From Pomphorhynchus laevis (taxonomy: Eukaryota; Acanthocephala; Palaeacanthocephala; Echinorhynchida; Pomphorhynchidae), in assembly GCA_012934845.2 (NCBI GenBank), contig WNNJ02003482.1, positions 1 through 64,000 on the forward strand: a stretch of DNA of 64,000 nt. Reading direction: 5' to 3'. Of this stretch, positions 31,721-45,274 are shown one piece after another. How positions within the stretch are numbered: the first letter of the stretch is position 1; every line of letters begins with the position of its first letter. Below the pieces are notes generated by a model. It worked only from the letters and a program-made list of their open reading frames with translations, ran no database searches and had not been told where the DNA came from. A program made the translations under genes and the position numbers.

Positions 31721-34700
31721 AACAAATTGCCTGTGAATTTTGCATTTAATTCTAGTAAATTAAGCTCATTAGATGTTTGACTATGGTCAAATTTACACTA
31801 ACATTAAGAAAGCCGCTTATATATCTGAATTGTTTTGTTCTTGTATCATCAATGATGTAATACATCTATGAACGCTTTTTGTACTCGTACATATTTAAGA
31901 AATATATTTGTTTATTATTAATTTATTAAAATTGAACAGAAACTAACAATTTGAGAACATTTTTAATACTTAAAAAGACAGTTGAGCAATACACGTATTA
32001 CTATTTTGGCAGGTTCACGTGGTTTTGATTGTTGATAAATGCATAACAAAATTCTTTTGAATTTTCATAATTCATAGGCACACTGCGAGATGGTTGTTTA
32101 AGATGCTCCACCAACCCATGCTTACCGCAAATTCCATAATATCCACATAACATAATTCGACAATGATTCAATCAAGAAAAACGTGTAAATTCTAATCAAG
32201 TAAGTTCATACTCGAGTTTACAAACCCATTTTGGATTACATTTGCAAATTCCCTGAACGTAATTCCACGAATAATGAAGAGATTAAGTTAAGCATTGTAA
32301 TATACCTATATATAAAATTGGCCTAATCCATACAAATACGCCATGGTTAATGGATTAGAACTACTTATATACACTACTTAAATACACCTACTTAAATATT
32401 TCATCTCTAGATAGCAAATAAAGGGTATCTACAAAAATTTGTATTTAACATCGTACGTCAAGGTATATTATAGTCACTAATTTAATTCAAAATACAAATT
32501 GTAAACATCACATTTAAACTATATTTTAAAAATACCTTTGAAAGTTTTAATTTGAAGCGCTTAACAGATTACCTTACATTTTCTAATGCTGAATTTATGT
32601 TTTGGTGGTAATTGTGTCATTCTATTTATAAAGAAAATGTGTGTTTTTTGTTTAATAACTTTTACTGCAAATATAAGCCAAAAGAGTGATAGAGATAAAG
32701 CCAAAAGACGTACGCAAAGAATAACGGATTTTTACAGATAAGATTTGACTACTTCGCACACAATTTAACCTTTTTCATCAATAAACTATAGCTATCCAAA
32801 ATATAAGGTATAAAATAATTTGCTCGAGTACACATATATATGTCATCATTCTTTTCTGTCCTTCTCTTCCATTCATTTTTATAACATGAGAACTAAAATT
32901 CAGAGAGGATATTTTATCTTTTCTAAACTCTGAAAAAAATATAAAACAGCTACCGCAAATTAAACAGAAAAGCTGTGTATAATCAAACAAAATACATAAC
33001 TGTAAGGTTTTTAAAAGGCAACTTGCTATAACCTTTGAGTCGAGAGATAAATATTGAAGGATGCATAACTTAAAACTAGTCTTTCTAGATAAGGGCTTTG
33101 TTTATTCTGCTTTAACGTTGTGTTTAAAGTGATTTTATAAATATAATTCAGGTCTAAGTTGATTAACAACTTTAATAGTATCTATTTTCAACTATTAACT
33201 TATGGCGTTTATTACATAAATCAAATAATCAAATTCTGCATTAAATAGTAAATAAACATTTTGTGGATAATTCCTAGAAGGTCCACAAACGCAGCAAGCC
33301 AGTAAAAACGCATTATGCACCTGAGCTTCGTATAGCATCGTGAGGAATTGCTGATGTCTTTAAGTTATCACAAAGCAGTCGAAACGCACCCTAACCACTT
33401 CATTCGTCTGACGATGACCGCTGGGTAGTTAGGAACGACTCTGAGTGATACATTAGACTTCTGTAGCTAATGATTAAAGTCCACTTATTTAGCAGCAAAT
33501 ATAAATTTAAATTCAATCGTAGCCAGTTTTGGCTCCTGGACCTCAATTTTAAGAAATTTTAATATATTATTATAGCGAACAAACGCTATATTAATGTATC
33601 CAAAAGGCTAAAGGACCAATAAAGTTTTTTGCTTTTATGATCTGATTCGTGTTTTTAATTAATTATATCGTATTGTGCTCTGATTTTTTAATAATTTATT
33701 CATAAATCATGATTTTTATTAGTGAATTTAAAACATTTCCGAGAATTTGGTATATTTTTACTAAACAATATTACATTAATAATTTAATATATAGTACAAT
33801 ATATTACAATATATTATTATATGTATTACAATATATATAATATATATGTAATATATATTACATTTATAATATTTTATAATATTACATTAATTATGTGCTT
33901 GCTGTTATATTAAACATAAATGTTTGTATATACTAATGCTATGTTTGTAAAATTTTATTTAATAAAATAAAGTTTGAATTTTGTTTGAAATTTCTATGTA
34001 AAATCGAAAATGGTTTTCAATGGTTTTATGAAAAAATATTATATGAATTATAATATAATTTATATAATTGCTTATGGTTTTATAACTAGTTCAATAGTTT
34101 TTTAAACATAAAACTACTTCGTTTTATAATAATGCAATCATTATATTATTTTTACGTGAACGGTCACACCAGGATACAGTTATAAACCAACGAATTTAAT
34201 TTATCACATTACGTGGTCTATACTTTTGCTCCATTCACGCTGCTATTGCAAAATTCACTTACTCGCTGCAAAATTCACAGAGTAAGGTATTCATTGTCAA
34301 AATTCATTGTCAAAATTCATTGTTACTTCTTTATATACCTTAATGACGTCACGTCATAAAGTCAAGTTCAACACCTATCAAAATAGAGCGAAACTAATTC
34401 AACTATTTTTACTTAGCAGTGTCAATAGTTCCCATTTATTCGATCTACTTACCTAAACTGATTTCCGTAGATAATTTGAAAGATTTAAAGTTCATAACAA
34501 AAAATGTAAATTATCTCCTGATAGTGGATACATAATATATGTGGATTTTAAGCAATTAAATTACTGCATCCGTATACGCTTACAGATTACATGTTTTAAT
34601 CTGCAATGGCTGATTAATAAATTAATTAACCCATTTATTAATTAATAAATTAATTTATAAAACATAAACGCATTATTTACACATGTAACTTATTGTTAAT

Positions 34701-36130
34701 TAGAGTACATTAATTAGAGTATATTAATGTTTTATTTAAAAAATAAAAAATAATGTTTTATTTAGTATCCGTATTTTTTGATTTTTATGGAAAATACTAA
34801 GACATTATTAAATTTAAGCGATATATATTTTAATGTATTACTGGATACTGAAAAAAAAATATTTATGTGATTCATCAATATAACTTAAAATCTACAATAA
34901 AACTGAATATTGAAGGAGGCCTTGAATTCCCTTAACCGGAACTGTTAAAATTACAGTTAATTCTTACGGGCATGGATACCCTGGAAAATATCCATACAGG
35001 AGATCAGCACACGCCCCCTTACTATGGAGATATTTGCTAGGCCTTTCCCAAGTGTTATCCCTCCCTGTCAATACTAGACGAAACACAGCAAGACAAATAG
35101 AGCAGCATCATATGAGAAATGAATCAAATAAGAAAGCATCATATTTAACATACGCCTGATATGCAAACATATATCTCAGGTTAGTTAGCCACAGGTTGCT
35201 GGAATTCATATTAAATGCATTTATATAAAGGTTGCATATAAATAACTGCTTGTATATAAACATTTATATTTGATATTTATATTAATATATATTATAATAT
35301 TTATATTAGTATAAAACTATTATAAAATTACTGAATTTAATATTATCTAAATTGAAGATAATTTTAGATGATTTTACAATTTTAGATGGTTAAGATAATT
35401 TTTAATAATCAATAATTTTGATTTTGTTAAAAAATACGTTAAATTTTATGCCACAATGTTGAATATTATGCAAAACTTCTTTACAAATTTTGCATTAATA
35501 TCGAAGCGAATCTTTAAAAACTAACTGATTACAATTTATTGAAAAGAGCTTTACAAAATATCAAATTATTGAACATATAGTCAAAATATCTAATTAGAAC
35601 AATTGTAATTTTGTTTACTCGGGGATGTATTGAAAAAACAAACTTAAACGATTGATATTTCAAATGATCATCATTTTTAATTTGTTTATATTTTATGATA
35701 GCTTAGTTGATTTTCTTATTTGGGCAAATTTTTATTAGGATGAAAAAATTGATTTTGATTTTAACTAATTTTAATGGAAAATGCTTATTATGTTACCGTC
35801 TTTGTTTTTATTTAAAATTTTTTATTTATCTTTAATTTTATTTTAAATTTATTTAAAATAAAAATTAGTGTTCCTGGAATTCGATAAACAAATCACTCTA
35901 AATTCATCCAAACTACAGGTTTGCAATATTTGATGATCGATGATAACTCATCATCTACTCGATATTTAGTGTGAATTTTAAATTAAGGAACAATGTGTTC
36001 CTTAATTGCTAATTATTCCCCGTAATTGCTAATTATTTATTAGCAATTAGTTGCTTATTTATTAAGCAATTATTAATTACCTAATTACTTGAAAATAGTT
36101 GAAAATAGTTAGTTATCTTCGATAACTATT
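31720..36130. other. Right part of the tubulin intron, no gene seen
   Basis: AT-rich throughout, with very low complexity near 33780-33890 and 34600-34750. A G+C-richer island at 34915-35120 has no recognised content. A stretch at 33345-33390 has CTGATG and GTCGAAACGC 22 nt apart but no convincing stems. Confidence 0.35.
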
Positions 36131-36194
36131 TTACAACTTTTGATTAATATCTTTTTGGTACATTTTTATTGTCAAATTATTAATTTTATTGTAG

Positions 36195-37153
36195 ATCTCG
36201 TTCGCCGAGAAGTAGAACAATGTGACCATCTTCAAGGCTTTCAAATTCTCCATGCTTCTGGAGGAGGTGCCGGATCTGGTCTAGGGAGTCTATTATTGAA
36301 TTTACTAAAGACCGAATTTGATGATAGAATATTGGCCACGTTTACAGTGTTTCCTTCTCCAAAAGTGTCTGATGTTGTTGTGGAACCGTATAATACATTG
36401 ATGACCCTAAAAAACATTGCGGAATCAAGTGATGAAACGTTTGTACTGGATAATGAAGCCTTATTCGATATATGTTTTCGAAAATTACATTTAAAGACAC
36501 CATCATTAGCAGATCTTAACCATTTAATATCGTTGGTAATGTCAGGATGTACAGCTGGGTTTCGATTTCCCGGTCAGCTAAACATGGATTTACGCAAACT
36601 TGCTGTAAACATGATACCATTTCCTGCTATGATATTTCTAATACCCGCATTTGCACCGTTAATTTCAGCATTTGATCAAAAATATAAAAGTATTTCAGTG
36701 CCTCACCTTGTTCAAGAAATTTTCAATGTTGACAATTTAATGTTAAGTGGTGTTCATCAGCCACCATTAGGAAAGTACATAACATGCACCGCTATGTTCA
36801 GAGGGAGGATGTCCACATTTGAAATTATGGAACAAATGTTTAACATTCAAGAGCGTAATCCCAATCGCTTTATAAATTGGATGCCACAGCAGGTTTGTAC
36901 AACCTCATTATGCGACATTGCGCAGCAATGCTTCAAAATCAATTCAACTTTGCTTACCAATACAACATCAATAACTAAGCTTTTCGAAAGAGTACGATCA
37001 CAGTATAGCGGTTTATTCAAGCGAAAAGCATTTACACATTGGTATATTGGAGAAGGAATGAATGAAAGCGACTTTGTCGAGGCAGGTCATAAAATTGGCG
37101 ACCTAATTAATCTATATTCCACAATGGAAGCGTTAGACAGGAACATCAATTGA
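36195..37153 (+). CDS. Divergent beta-tubulin, exon 2
   Basis: Encodes residues 118-436. The acceptor is TTTTATTGTAG| at 36194. The tubulin signature is GGGAGSG at residues 140-146 (usual GGGTGSG, Ala for Thr143). Beta-type features: PSPKVSDVVVEPYN, DNEALFDICFRKL, FRFPGQLNMDLRKLAVNM (the Lys expected in beta), FRGRMS and KRKAFTHWYIGEGM. The protein stops at EALDRNIN and so lacks the long acidic tail of most beta-tubulins, the part that binds motors and accepts polyglutamylation. It is clearly diverged but intact with conserved spacing, suggesting a specialised isotype rather than a pseudogene. Confidence 0.92.
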
Positions 37154-37184
37154 TTAATATCTTCAAGAAATGAATTAAGGATGA

Positions 37185-37199
37185 AATAAAGGCAATAAA
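37185..37199 (+). promoter_or_regulatory. Poly(A) signals of the tubulin gene
   Basis: Two overlapping-spaced AATAAA hexamers lie about 32 and 41 bp after the stop codon, consistent with a short 3' UTR. Confidence 0.6.
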
Positions 37200-37515
37200 T
37201 CTATATAAAAATTTCAGAATCCAAAAATTTATGAATGCACTATGGTTCGTGTCGTTTATCAATTTTAGTAGCTGTAACTAGTAATATCATTCATCTTGTA
37301 ATCTAGAAACATTGCATTTGATATTTGACTAATTTTCAGATTTCTAGCAAGCATTCTAAAATGTAAAAATATAAATTGTTTGTACAATTATTATTAGAAA
37401 GGTATACATAATTTTTTATAATATATAATATGTAATTTATATTATATATAAATTACAAATTATATAATAAATACTAAACCCACAATCTTCTTCCATTTCA
37501 AATATATATTATTAC

Positions 37516-37723
37516 AGGAACGAAAAAGAATAAAATATCCTTTATTTGATAAAAATTCTATATTTCGATAGCTCCTGCTATCATCAGGATTACAAAAAAT
37601 CCTGATGTAATCCGGATTACAAAAAATCATGAAACATTTTTTGTAATCCTGATGATGATAGCAGGAGCTATCGAAATATAGAATTTTTATCAAATAAAGG
37701 ATATTTTCTGCTTCTTTGTTCCT
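37516..37723. repeat. Palindromic hammerhead-like repeat, copy 3 (long arms)
   Basis: Two arms of about 85 bp are near-perfect reverse complements around a short loop region (37601-37638). The right arm reads CCTGATGATGATAGCAGGAG then CTATCGAAATATAG: CTGATGA, a GATAGC/GCTATC stem with AGGA loop, then GAAA. That is the stem II half of a hammerhead with one extra base. The outer arms end AGGAAC...GTTCCT. Best-preserved member of the family. Confidence 0.88.
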
Positions 37724-37729
37724 GAAATA

Positions 37730-40300
37730 ATATATACAAATTATATATAAATTATATAATATAAATATAATTTATAATTATATAAATTATAATTTAGTGT
37801 TTATAAATTTTTCTATAAATTTGAAAGGTATACCCATGTACAAATTATCGTCACATAAGCCCACGTTTTCTAAAATATTAGTATTTTTAATATTAACTAA
37901 TATTAAATATTAATTAAAATTAAATTAATTTTCTTAATAGAAACTTTATTTACATTAATTTATAGTGAAGAAACATTTCCGAAATTTTATTTTATTATTT
38001 ATTAAGTTATTTTATTATTTTTCATTGATTTTTATCAGCTAATCAATTTATTATCTCGCTTTGCACATGCGGTATTTACATAAAAAGTATTTTCACTTTT
38101 TTGTTTGCATTTCAATAATTTTTACGTTAGCATATGCAATCTTATATTGCTTTTGATGCCAATAATATATTAAGGAAATATATTAGTAGAATGTAGACCA
38201 ATGCAAATGGTGTTTCGTTAAGCGAATAGATATTAACTAAAACTTGTTCACAACTGCAATATAAAAGTGTAGATTGTTTCTTGATGAAAATATCGAAAGT
38301 GGATATGAAATTAAGAAACACACCTGCATACAAATAGATGTTTTGTTAAGATTGCTATGTAAATAAACGTATGCTAATATGACGAATTTAAACTAATAAA
38401 AAGGCTTCAATGTATTTTCTATTTCCATTTTAATTGATTGAAATTTATTGATTTATTAATTATTAATTAATAATTAATAAATTAATAATATTATTAATTA
38501 ATTAATAAATTATTGAAATTTATTAATTTATTGATTTTAATAGATTGAAACTATTCGTCTTATCTTTCCCAGTCGAAACGCATTAAGGATAATTTCTTAA
38601 TTAATAAAAGATTATTATTGAACAGATATAATTTTAAAATAAGATAAATGAATAAAAAAATAATTATTAAAAAATAATTAATTAATTATAATTATTTATA
38701 ATTTTAAAATAATTATAAAAATTATTAATCATAATCAATAATTAATATATTATTATTTAATAATATTATAACAATTAATATTTTAAATAATAAGTAATAA
38801 TTATTAATATTATTATAATTAATAATTAATAATTAATTATTATAATTAATTATTAATTATTAATTATAATAATTAATCATAATTATAAAAAAATTATGGT
38901 TTTCATGATACGATTATCATGAAAAATTATGGATGATAAGATTAAGCGGAACATGTTGCATTGAATGAAAGAGAGAAGATTGTGGCAGTTTTGGGATACG
39001 ATCAATTGAATTGATAGTAAATATAAATATGAACAGGAAAGCCATGCAAAAGTGATCTTAATGGTTTTTGCAACATATGCACGAGTCCAGTCTGTGATTA
39101 ATTATTATTCATGTTTTTAAATGATAGGAGGTTTTGAGATATCGCATATGTAATCATCTAATTTAAAATAAATGATTTGAGAATTAAATTATGTAATATT
39201 CAAAATGATATAATAATTAATTTAAAATCATAAATATTAATAATAAAAAATAATTTAACGTAATAATATTAAAAATATAAAGTTATAATATTAGGGATTT
39301 TGAAACAAATTCTTAATTTGTTTATTAAATTCTGAATATACGTATTTTATATTATAAATAAATCAAAAATAAAGATAAATAATTATACATAATTATTTAA
39401 GATTATATATAATTATTATTTATATAGCGAAACATTTATAATCAAAATTTTATAATAACAAATTTTTATTTCATCGATTGATATTTTAAAATTAAAATAA
39501 TGTAATTTAAACAATGTAATTATATTACATAATAGATAATAAAATATTAATATTATATAATAATATATAAAATATTATATATTATATATAATTTAATATT
39601 ATATAAAAATTATATTAATATAATTTTTGTAAATGTTTATTGTAACTAATTTTTGCATTGTGCATATAAATTCTTAATCAAAATTTGCTTTCTTGTCAAA
39701 ATGAAATTTCTTGAGGTTGATGGACATTATTTTTTCCGAAATTATCACTTGAGGCATATTAATTAATATTATTAACTAATATTATTATATTATTAACTTA
39801 ATATTTACACATATTAACTTTTCTAACTTTTCAAAAAAATAGAATATTAATTTATTGTTTGGTAGAAATGCTTCCGAAATTATCACTTGAGGCTTGAGAA
39901 TCGTAATGTACTAACTGACGTCTTTCTAAGAATATTGAATTAATGTATATAATAAATCTTATTATTCGTGTAATCATGTAACAAAGTTTAAATTTAAGGA
40001 TGAAAGAATGTTATAAAATCATGTATCTTGTATATTTCCATTTAGGATCATTACATCTGCATTAAATGTATAGCACAATGTCGAGCAAAATGAAATTAAA
40101 TGCTATACAAACTATTATATTTTTGAAATAATATTTGTTCACAAATAATCACTTCTTTTGGAATGTAAGGCATTCAGGTATGTAACTTTCAGTATATACC
40201 TATCCTGTACATGCGATTCTAATGTCGTCAGTTGGCCGTCCGGGGTCACAATATTCAGCTAGCAGTCACAAGTATCCCTACTGATTAGTTGTAATAATGG
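37730..40300. other. Very AT-rich, low-complexity interval
   Basis: Large parts (38440-38900, 39180-39640) consist almost only of A and T in TTAATAATTA-type words. No gene is supported. Confidence 0.5.
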
Positions 40301-40315
40301 TGACACTTTATTTAT

Positions 40316-40400
40316 TAGGAATCAGATAACTGAGTCTACGTATTTTATAAATAAAATAATTATATAAGATTTTATACAATTTATATTTGTATAACTTAGA
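40316..40400 (+). repeat. Dispersed repeat family B, end fragment
   Basis: GGAATCAGATAACTGAGTCT followed by ACGTATTTTATA: the TACGTA-side terminus only. Similar end fragments occur at 40795-40825, 54095-54150 and 58968-59036. Confidence 0.6.
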
Positions 40401-40654
40401 CTCATCCGAGATTCGAGCTGTCTTACATATGAAACCATCTATAATGATCTCCAGAAACTGCATAGTCCGAGATGCTCTCTGGCATGCTTATTATAGATTG
40501 TTTTAGTCTGAGATCATGAAAATTGATTATAATCGGGACTAGTTGATACTGTGATGAATGCTTGTTTATCTATTGTATAGTTGATAGGTCATACAAGGTT
40601 ACTTTTGCATTAAAAGCCAGATACAGAATCCTTCCTTCATGACTTCCAATACCA

Positions 40655-40748
40655 TATACGTAGACTATATCTACGTAGAATATATCTACGTAGATATATC
40701 TACGTAGACTATATCTATGTAGAATATATCTACGTAGACTATATAAGC
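40655..40748. repeat. TATCTACGTAGA short tandem array
   Basis: Imperfect repeats of ATATCTACGTAGA with alternating CTAT and ATAT spacers. CTACGTAG is itself palindromic, so both strands read alike. Confidence 0.85.
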
Positions 40749-40839
40749 AGATATACGTATATAATTCCATGTACGTAAATTCAGTGATTACTTACAAAAT
40801 ACGTAGACTCAGTTATATTGATTGTTTACTCATATTGGA

Positions 40840-41023
40840 TTATTTATTAGTGGAGAGAGTGAAGAAAATATTTATTTAATCGAATTTTCAATAGCCTACT
40901 GCTATCATCATCAGTAGTAAATGCTACAAAAAATATTTTTTGTAACATTTACTCCTGATAGCAGTAGGCTATTGAAAATTCGATTAAATAAATATTTTCT
41001 CCACTCTCTCCACTAATAAATAA
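40840..41023. repeat. Palindromic hammerhead-like repeat, copy 4
   Basis: Arms of about 85 bp (outer ends TTATTTATTAGTGGAGAGAG and its complement) around ACATTT/AAATGT and a T-rich loop. The left arm, read on the minus strand, has CTGATGATGATAGCAGTAGG then CTATTGAAAAT. The right arm has lost a few bases of CTGATGA. Same architecture as 37516-37723 with different outer arms. Confidence 0.85.
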
Positions 41024-41358
41024 TTAAAATTTATAATAAAAAATTTCGTTCCATCGATTGATAATATGATTAATATTTTATATTAATATTAAAAAATCAA
41101 GATATGCTTTCTTGTCAAAATGAACTTTCTTGAGGTTGGTGAACATTATAGACACGAATAGTTTATTGTAGATAATAAAATAATGATAGCTTTCGACTAT
41201 ATCGCCCTTATCAAGCAAAATAAAATGACACAACAACGATATAATAGTAAACTTGTAAGCGTGCAGCTGGCACGCATTTGCCACGTTAAATAAATTATAT
41301 ACACACAATACTGAAACGAAAGAATTTTATGTTATTTCGGTTATGATAGGTAATTGAA

Positions 41359-41490
41359 ATCAGATCACTTAATTGGGCCTACGTATTTTATACTACGAAG
41401 CTCAACTTCTATGAATTGAACAATAAATAACATCGTTGTATAATAATAAGGATTATAGGTCATCAAGAAAAACTGTTATGATATTGTATT
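41359..41490 (+). repeat. Dispersed repeat family B, short copy
   Basis: ATCAGATCACTTAATTGGGC then CTACGTATTTTATAC, followed shortly by AATAAATAACATCG, AAGGATTATAGGTCATCA. Internally deleted. Confidence 0.6.
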
Positions 41491-41639
41491 ATATACTATA
41501 TAAATCAAAAATAAAAATCAAAAATAAATAATAAATAATTGTATAAGATTTTATTTAATTAATATTTATATCAAGTTAAAATTTAAAATTGAAATTGAAA
41601 TAATATACGAGTAAGCAACTTTTATATAATTTAATTAGA

Positions 41640-42035
41640 GAATCAGATCAGGCAACTGAATTTACGTATATTTAATTATTAATAAATTAAAAATAATGAT
41701 AAATAAAAATAAAATAATTAAATAATTATTAATTAAATAATTATAAATAATTTGAAAAAATTTATAATTTTATATAAGATTTTATATAATTTATATAAAG
41801 TAAAAAATTTAAAATTGAAATTTAAAATAAAGTCAATTTTTATGAATTGACTAATAAATAACAGACGATATATCATAATATGGATTAGAGGTCATCAGAA
41901 GAAAATTCCTTGATTCAGATTTCGTCAAACGATGTATCAGAATAAAGATTAGAGGTCATCATGAAGAACTGCTATGTAATCATATTTCGTTCGCTATTCC
42001 TCTACTCAACATAGCAGTGGGGCTAAATACGTGCT
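41640..42035 (+). repeat. Dispersed repeat family B, copy 3 (with internal duplication)
   Basis: From AATCAGATCAGGCAACTGAA to CAACATAGCAGTGGGGCTAA. The block GGATTAGAGGTCATCA...TTTCGTC occurs twice (near 41880 and 41950), so this copy has a local tandem duplication. Confidence 0.75.
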
Positions 42036-42835
42036 AATGTGAATTATTTTACAATTCCGTTGAATAAATTTATAATTCCAAACGATTATATTAATGAGTA
42101 CTATTAACATTTATGTTGATGTGAATTAACAGCTAAATTTAAAATTACCGCAATCTGCATATTTTAAATCAAATTCATGTCAGTAAAAAGAATATTTTTT
42201 TTTATTTATTCTGTGGCTTGTTTAATTGATACATAATTTATAAACCATCATTTTGGTCGTATAGATGTAATCAATCGTATAATGCTTATAATAATGAGCT
42301 TATACTGAAAAAGCTTCTCTCACCTACCAATTCAACATTTTCTAATATTTAAATAAAAGTTTAATATCAAAATGGTAAAATTTTTAGCACAAAAACAAAA
42401 TGTACACTGTAAACGTTAGTTATGATTGAGTGGCAATGATATTTTACATTTCCATTTTAAATTAGTATTTATACTTTGTATAGATATTATTATAATATTG
42501 TGATTTTGAAAATTCTATTTGCTAATATCAATGATAGGACGATTTATTAAAAATTTACTCAAAATAGAATTGCCATTAAATTAAAGTTTGATCTCAAAAT
42601 GGTAACAATTTAGTACAAAAACAAAAAGTACACCCTAAACGTTAGTTGTAAGTTACTCAAAATATAATATTTTGAGTAAATTTCTAACTTACAATTTTAG
42701 ACATTCGTTGCGAGATTGAATATTTTATCGAGATTGTAGATGCTATTTAAAACAATATAGATATCAGATTAGCTAACGCATAACGACGTGAAAAATGTGT
42801 TAAAAGTTATTTATTTATTATGCATGTATACAACA

Positions 42836-43165
42836 AATCAGATCAGATAACTTAGTCTACGTATTTTATACGATATATAAATCAAAAATAAAAAAAATAT
42901 ATATTTTATTTTATAGATAAATTATAAAATAAAAATAAATTATATATAATTATATATAATTTTTATATATAATTAATTATATATAAATTATATAAGCCTA
43001 TTCAATTTATATTTATATCAAGTTAAAATTTAAAATTGAAATTTAAATTAAAGTAAATTTTTATGAATTGAATAATAAATAACAGACGATGTATCAGAAT
43101 AAGGAATAGCGGTCATCATGAGAAACTTCCTTGTTTTCAGGTTTCGGTCCCTATTACTCGACCCA
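42836..43165 (+). repeat. Dispersed repeat family B, copy 4
   Basis: AAATCAGATCAGATAACTTA through AACAGACGATGTATCAGAAT to TTTCGGTCCCTATTACTCGA. AT-rich middle. Confidence 0.75.
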
Positions 43166-43169
43166 ATTT

Positions 43170-43800
43170 TTAAATATCAAGAAATATTCAAAATAAATGG
43201 TACCAAAAATAACTCCCTAAAGATAGCTATGTGCAAATGTACAGTTTTATAAACATTTAATTTTTATATTTAATTAAAAATTAATAATACAAAATAATTT
43301 AATGTAATAATATAAAAACTATTCTGTTATAAAATTTTTAATTTTGGAGCAAGATCAATAAACACTAATTTATTTTTATATCAAGCTAGCTGCTGTTATC
43401 ATAATCATATTCATAAGGTTTGTTTTGCATTTAAACTAAAATGTTTTGTTTCTCAAGTTGCTCTCAGCAGCTAGCGAAATATGAAGATAAATTGGTGTTT
43501 ATCCTGCTTCCAGAATTCTAAATTAAAAAATGAATCAATTTCAGTTATTCTAAAATTATAAAATGCTGATTTCATTCTAAAGACATTTCAAACAGAAGTT
43601 GTATTTTAACTAACCTGGCAATTTAATGAATATGCCAATCTCAAAAAATGAATTCAATAATCGTAAGATTACGGTATTAACAAGTTTAAATAACGGCTAT
43701 AATTTTATTTTTAATTAATTATATCCGATGTTAAAAAGATAAATTTGTATATTTTCACAATTTACTTTTACACATTTCAATTAAATTTGATTTCAAATTA
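43170..43800. other. AT-rich interval apart from the palindromic repeat
   Basis: No gene is supported. Confidence 0.35.
43350..43510. repeat. Palindromic hammerhead-like repeat, copy 5 (decayed)
   Basis: Left arm AAACACTAATTTATTTTTAT then CAAGCTAGCTGCTG. Right arm CAGCAGCTAGCGAAATATGA then TAAATTGGTGTTT. The GCTAGC/CGAAAT core is kept, the CTGA strand is not. Confidence 0.6.
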
Positions 43801-43839
43801 GAAGCATTCATAGTTAAGGGTGTCTATTCCTTTTCGTGG

Positions 43840-44515
43840 TGCCCCTGGAACCTACCCACAGCATATCAGCTGCGGGGTGAGCTAAACGCAGACAACTCTC
43901 GGTGATACGACAGACCGATCAGGAGGATACAAACTAAAGTAATTATCAACGGTAAAGTCTATTAGTTTTCACATAAGAAATGTGGACAGCCTTTAAATAT
44001 ATGCAGTCGTCCCAATCGTACGCCAAATACAAGGGTCCAGATTCCAATGATACGGCGATGTGTTGCGGGTTAAAACAGTATTCTTACCAGTTTTGCTAAG
44101 AAGAGTGATGACCCGGTAATTAGAACGCACTCTTCGGTCTCCTTTCTTAAGGATCGGTACCACCAGTTCAGTTCGCCACTCACTAGAAACCTTGCCTGAC
44201 TTCAATGCAACTTTAAAGATCGGTGTTAATCACTTCATGACAACAACGTCGAGAGCCTTTAAAGCTTCAGGTCGAATCTTGTCTACTCCAGAAGACTTGC
44301 CATAACGAAGTATTTTAACAACAGCAATGACCTCTTCCAAAGAGATGATCTATTTTGTTGGTTCTAAATGCTCTACTTCTACAAGAGTAAGCATCCACCT
44401 AATTTATATCCACTTATAAAATGCTCAAAAAAACATTTTCCATTCCTGAGTAAATGTTCTTCACCTCTTCTGGCAACCAAGAAAAGTCCTCCCAGATGTG
44501 GCCCGAAAAACTATC
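43840..44515 (-). mobile_element. LINE RT N-terminal fragment (RTE-like)
   Basis: The minus-strand translation contains SGKVSSEWRTELVVPILKKG then DRRVRSNYRVITLLS, the RT finger motif (W-x-x-x-x-V-P-I-x-K-K-G-D-x-x-x-x-x-N-Y-R-x-I-x-L-L-S). Related scraps with stops lie just upstream. Dead fragment, 5' and 3' limits approximate. Confidence 0.75.
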
Positions 44516-44519
44516 TTTG

Positions 44520-45270
44520 ATATAAACATATACTAGACGCTTAATTTGCTGTTTAATGCTACAATTTTTCACGCAAACGAAAATTATAAAAAAATAATTT
44601 TATTTTTAATAAATGAAACTATAAATCCATGAATTTAATCAAATTTTTGTTCTTATACTAATTGAAAATTGGGTTTTTATATTTGATTAATCGATTTCTT
44701 GAATGGCAAAAACATTATGATTTTTCAAATTACCGAAAGTTCTTTTAGTAAAATAAAAAATGCCAGAAATAGAAAGTAGGCTCGTAAGAGATTTTAGTAA
44801 GCTCTAAAATTTCTTACAATAAAAACGGGTTTATTTTCATCGTACGAGTATTTTGTACTAAATTATGTTCATTATTAAAGTTTAAAATTTGGATTCTTTA
44901 ATGAACCCGAATTTTTAGAGCATTATTCTTCGAATAATGCTCTAAAAATGAACAAAAATATAAAAAAGTAAAAAAATTAATTGATTAGCACTTTTCACTC
45001 TAAATAAAATCTGTTTATTTAGCTATTATGTTTCTAAAATTGTAGTATCATCCTGACCTATAAGTCGAATTTCGATTAATCAAAAGCCGATTAGAAAACA
45101 TCTAGTTTGATTACCACTATTAATTCATATGTCAACAATTTTTAAAAAAGTTGTTTAGATAAAACTTTTAAAAATAAAATCATTTATGCTATCATGAGTT
45201 TACATTTAAGTAAATTAAAACTTGAAAGTCAGTTTTATTATCGATTTTATTATATATCGGATATCAATAT
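44520..45270. other. AT-rich interval, no gene seen
   Basis: A short inverted repeat (AGAGCATTATT/AATAATGCTCT) lies near 44918-44946. No gene is supported. Confidence 0.4.
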
Positions 45271-45274
45271 TAAA

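Larger units (their letters stand above)
21462..36194 (+). other. 14.7-kb phase-1 intron of the beta-tubulin gene
   Basis: Bounded by GGTAATA on the left and ATTTTATTGTAG on the right, a good donor and acceptor. It holds a 70-bp minisatellite, LINE scraps in both orientations, one dispersed repeat, the right arm of the inverted repeat, two copies of a hammerhead-bearing repeat and a zinc-knuckle ORF1 fragment. It accounts for almost a quarter of the window. Confidence 0.88.

Noticed and set aside
33345-33390. CTGATG...GTCGAAACGC as another hammerhead
   Set aside because: The seventh core base is missing and I could not find convincing stems I or III.
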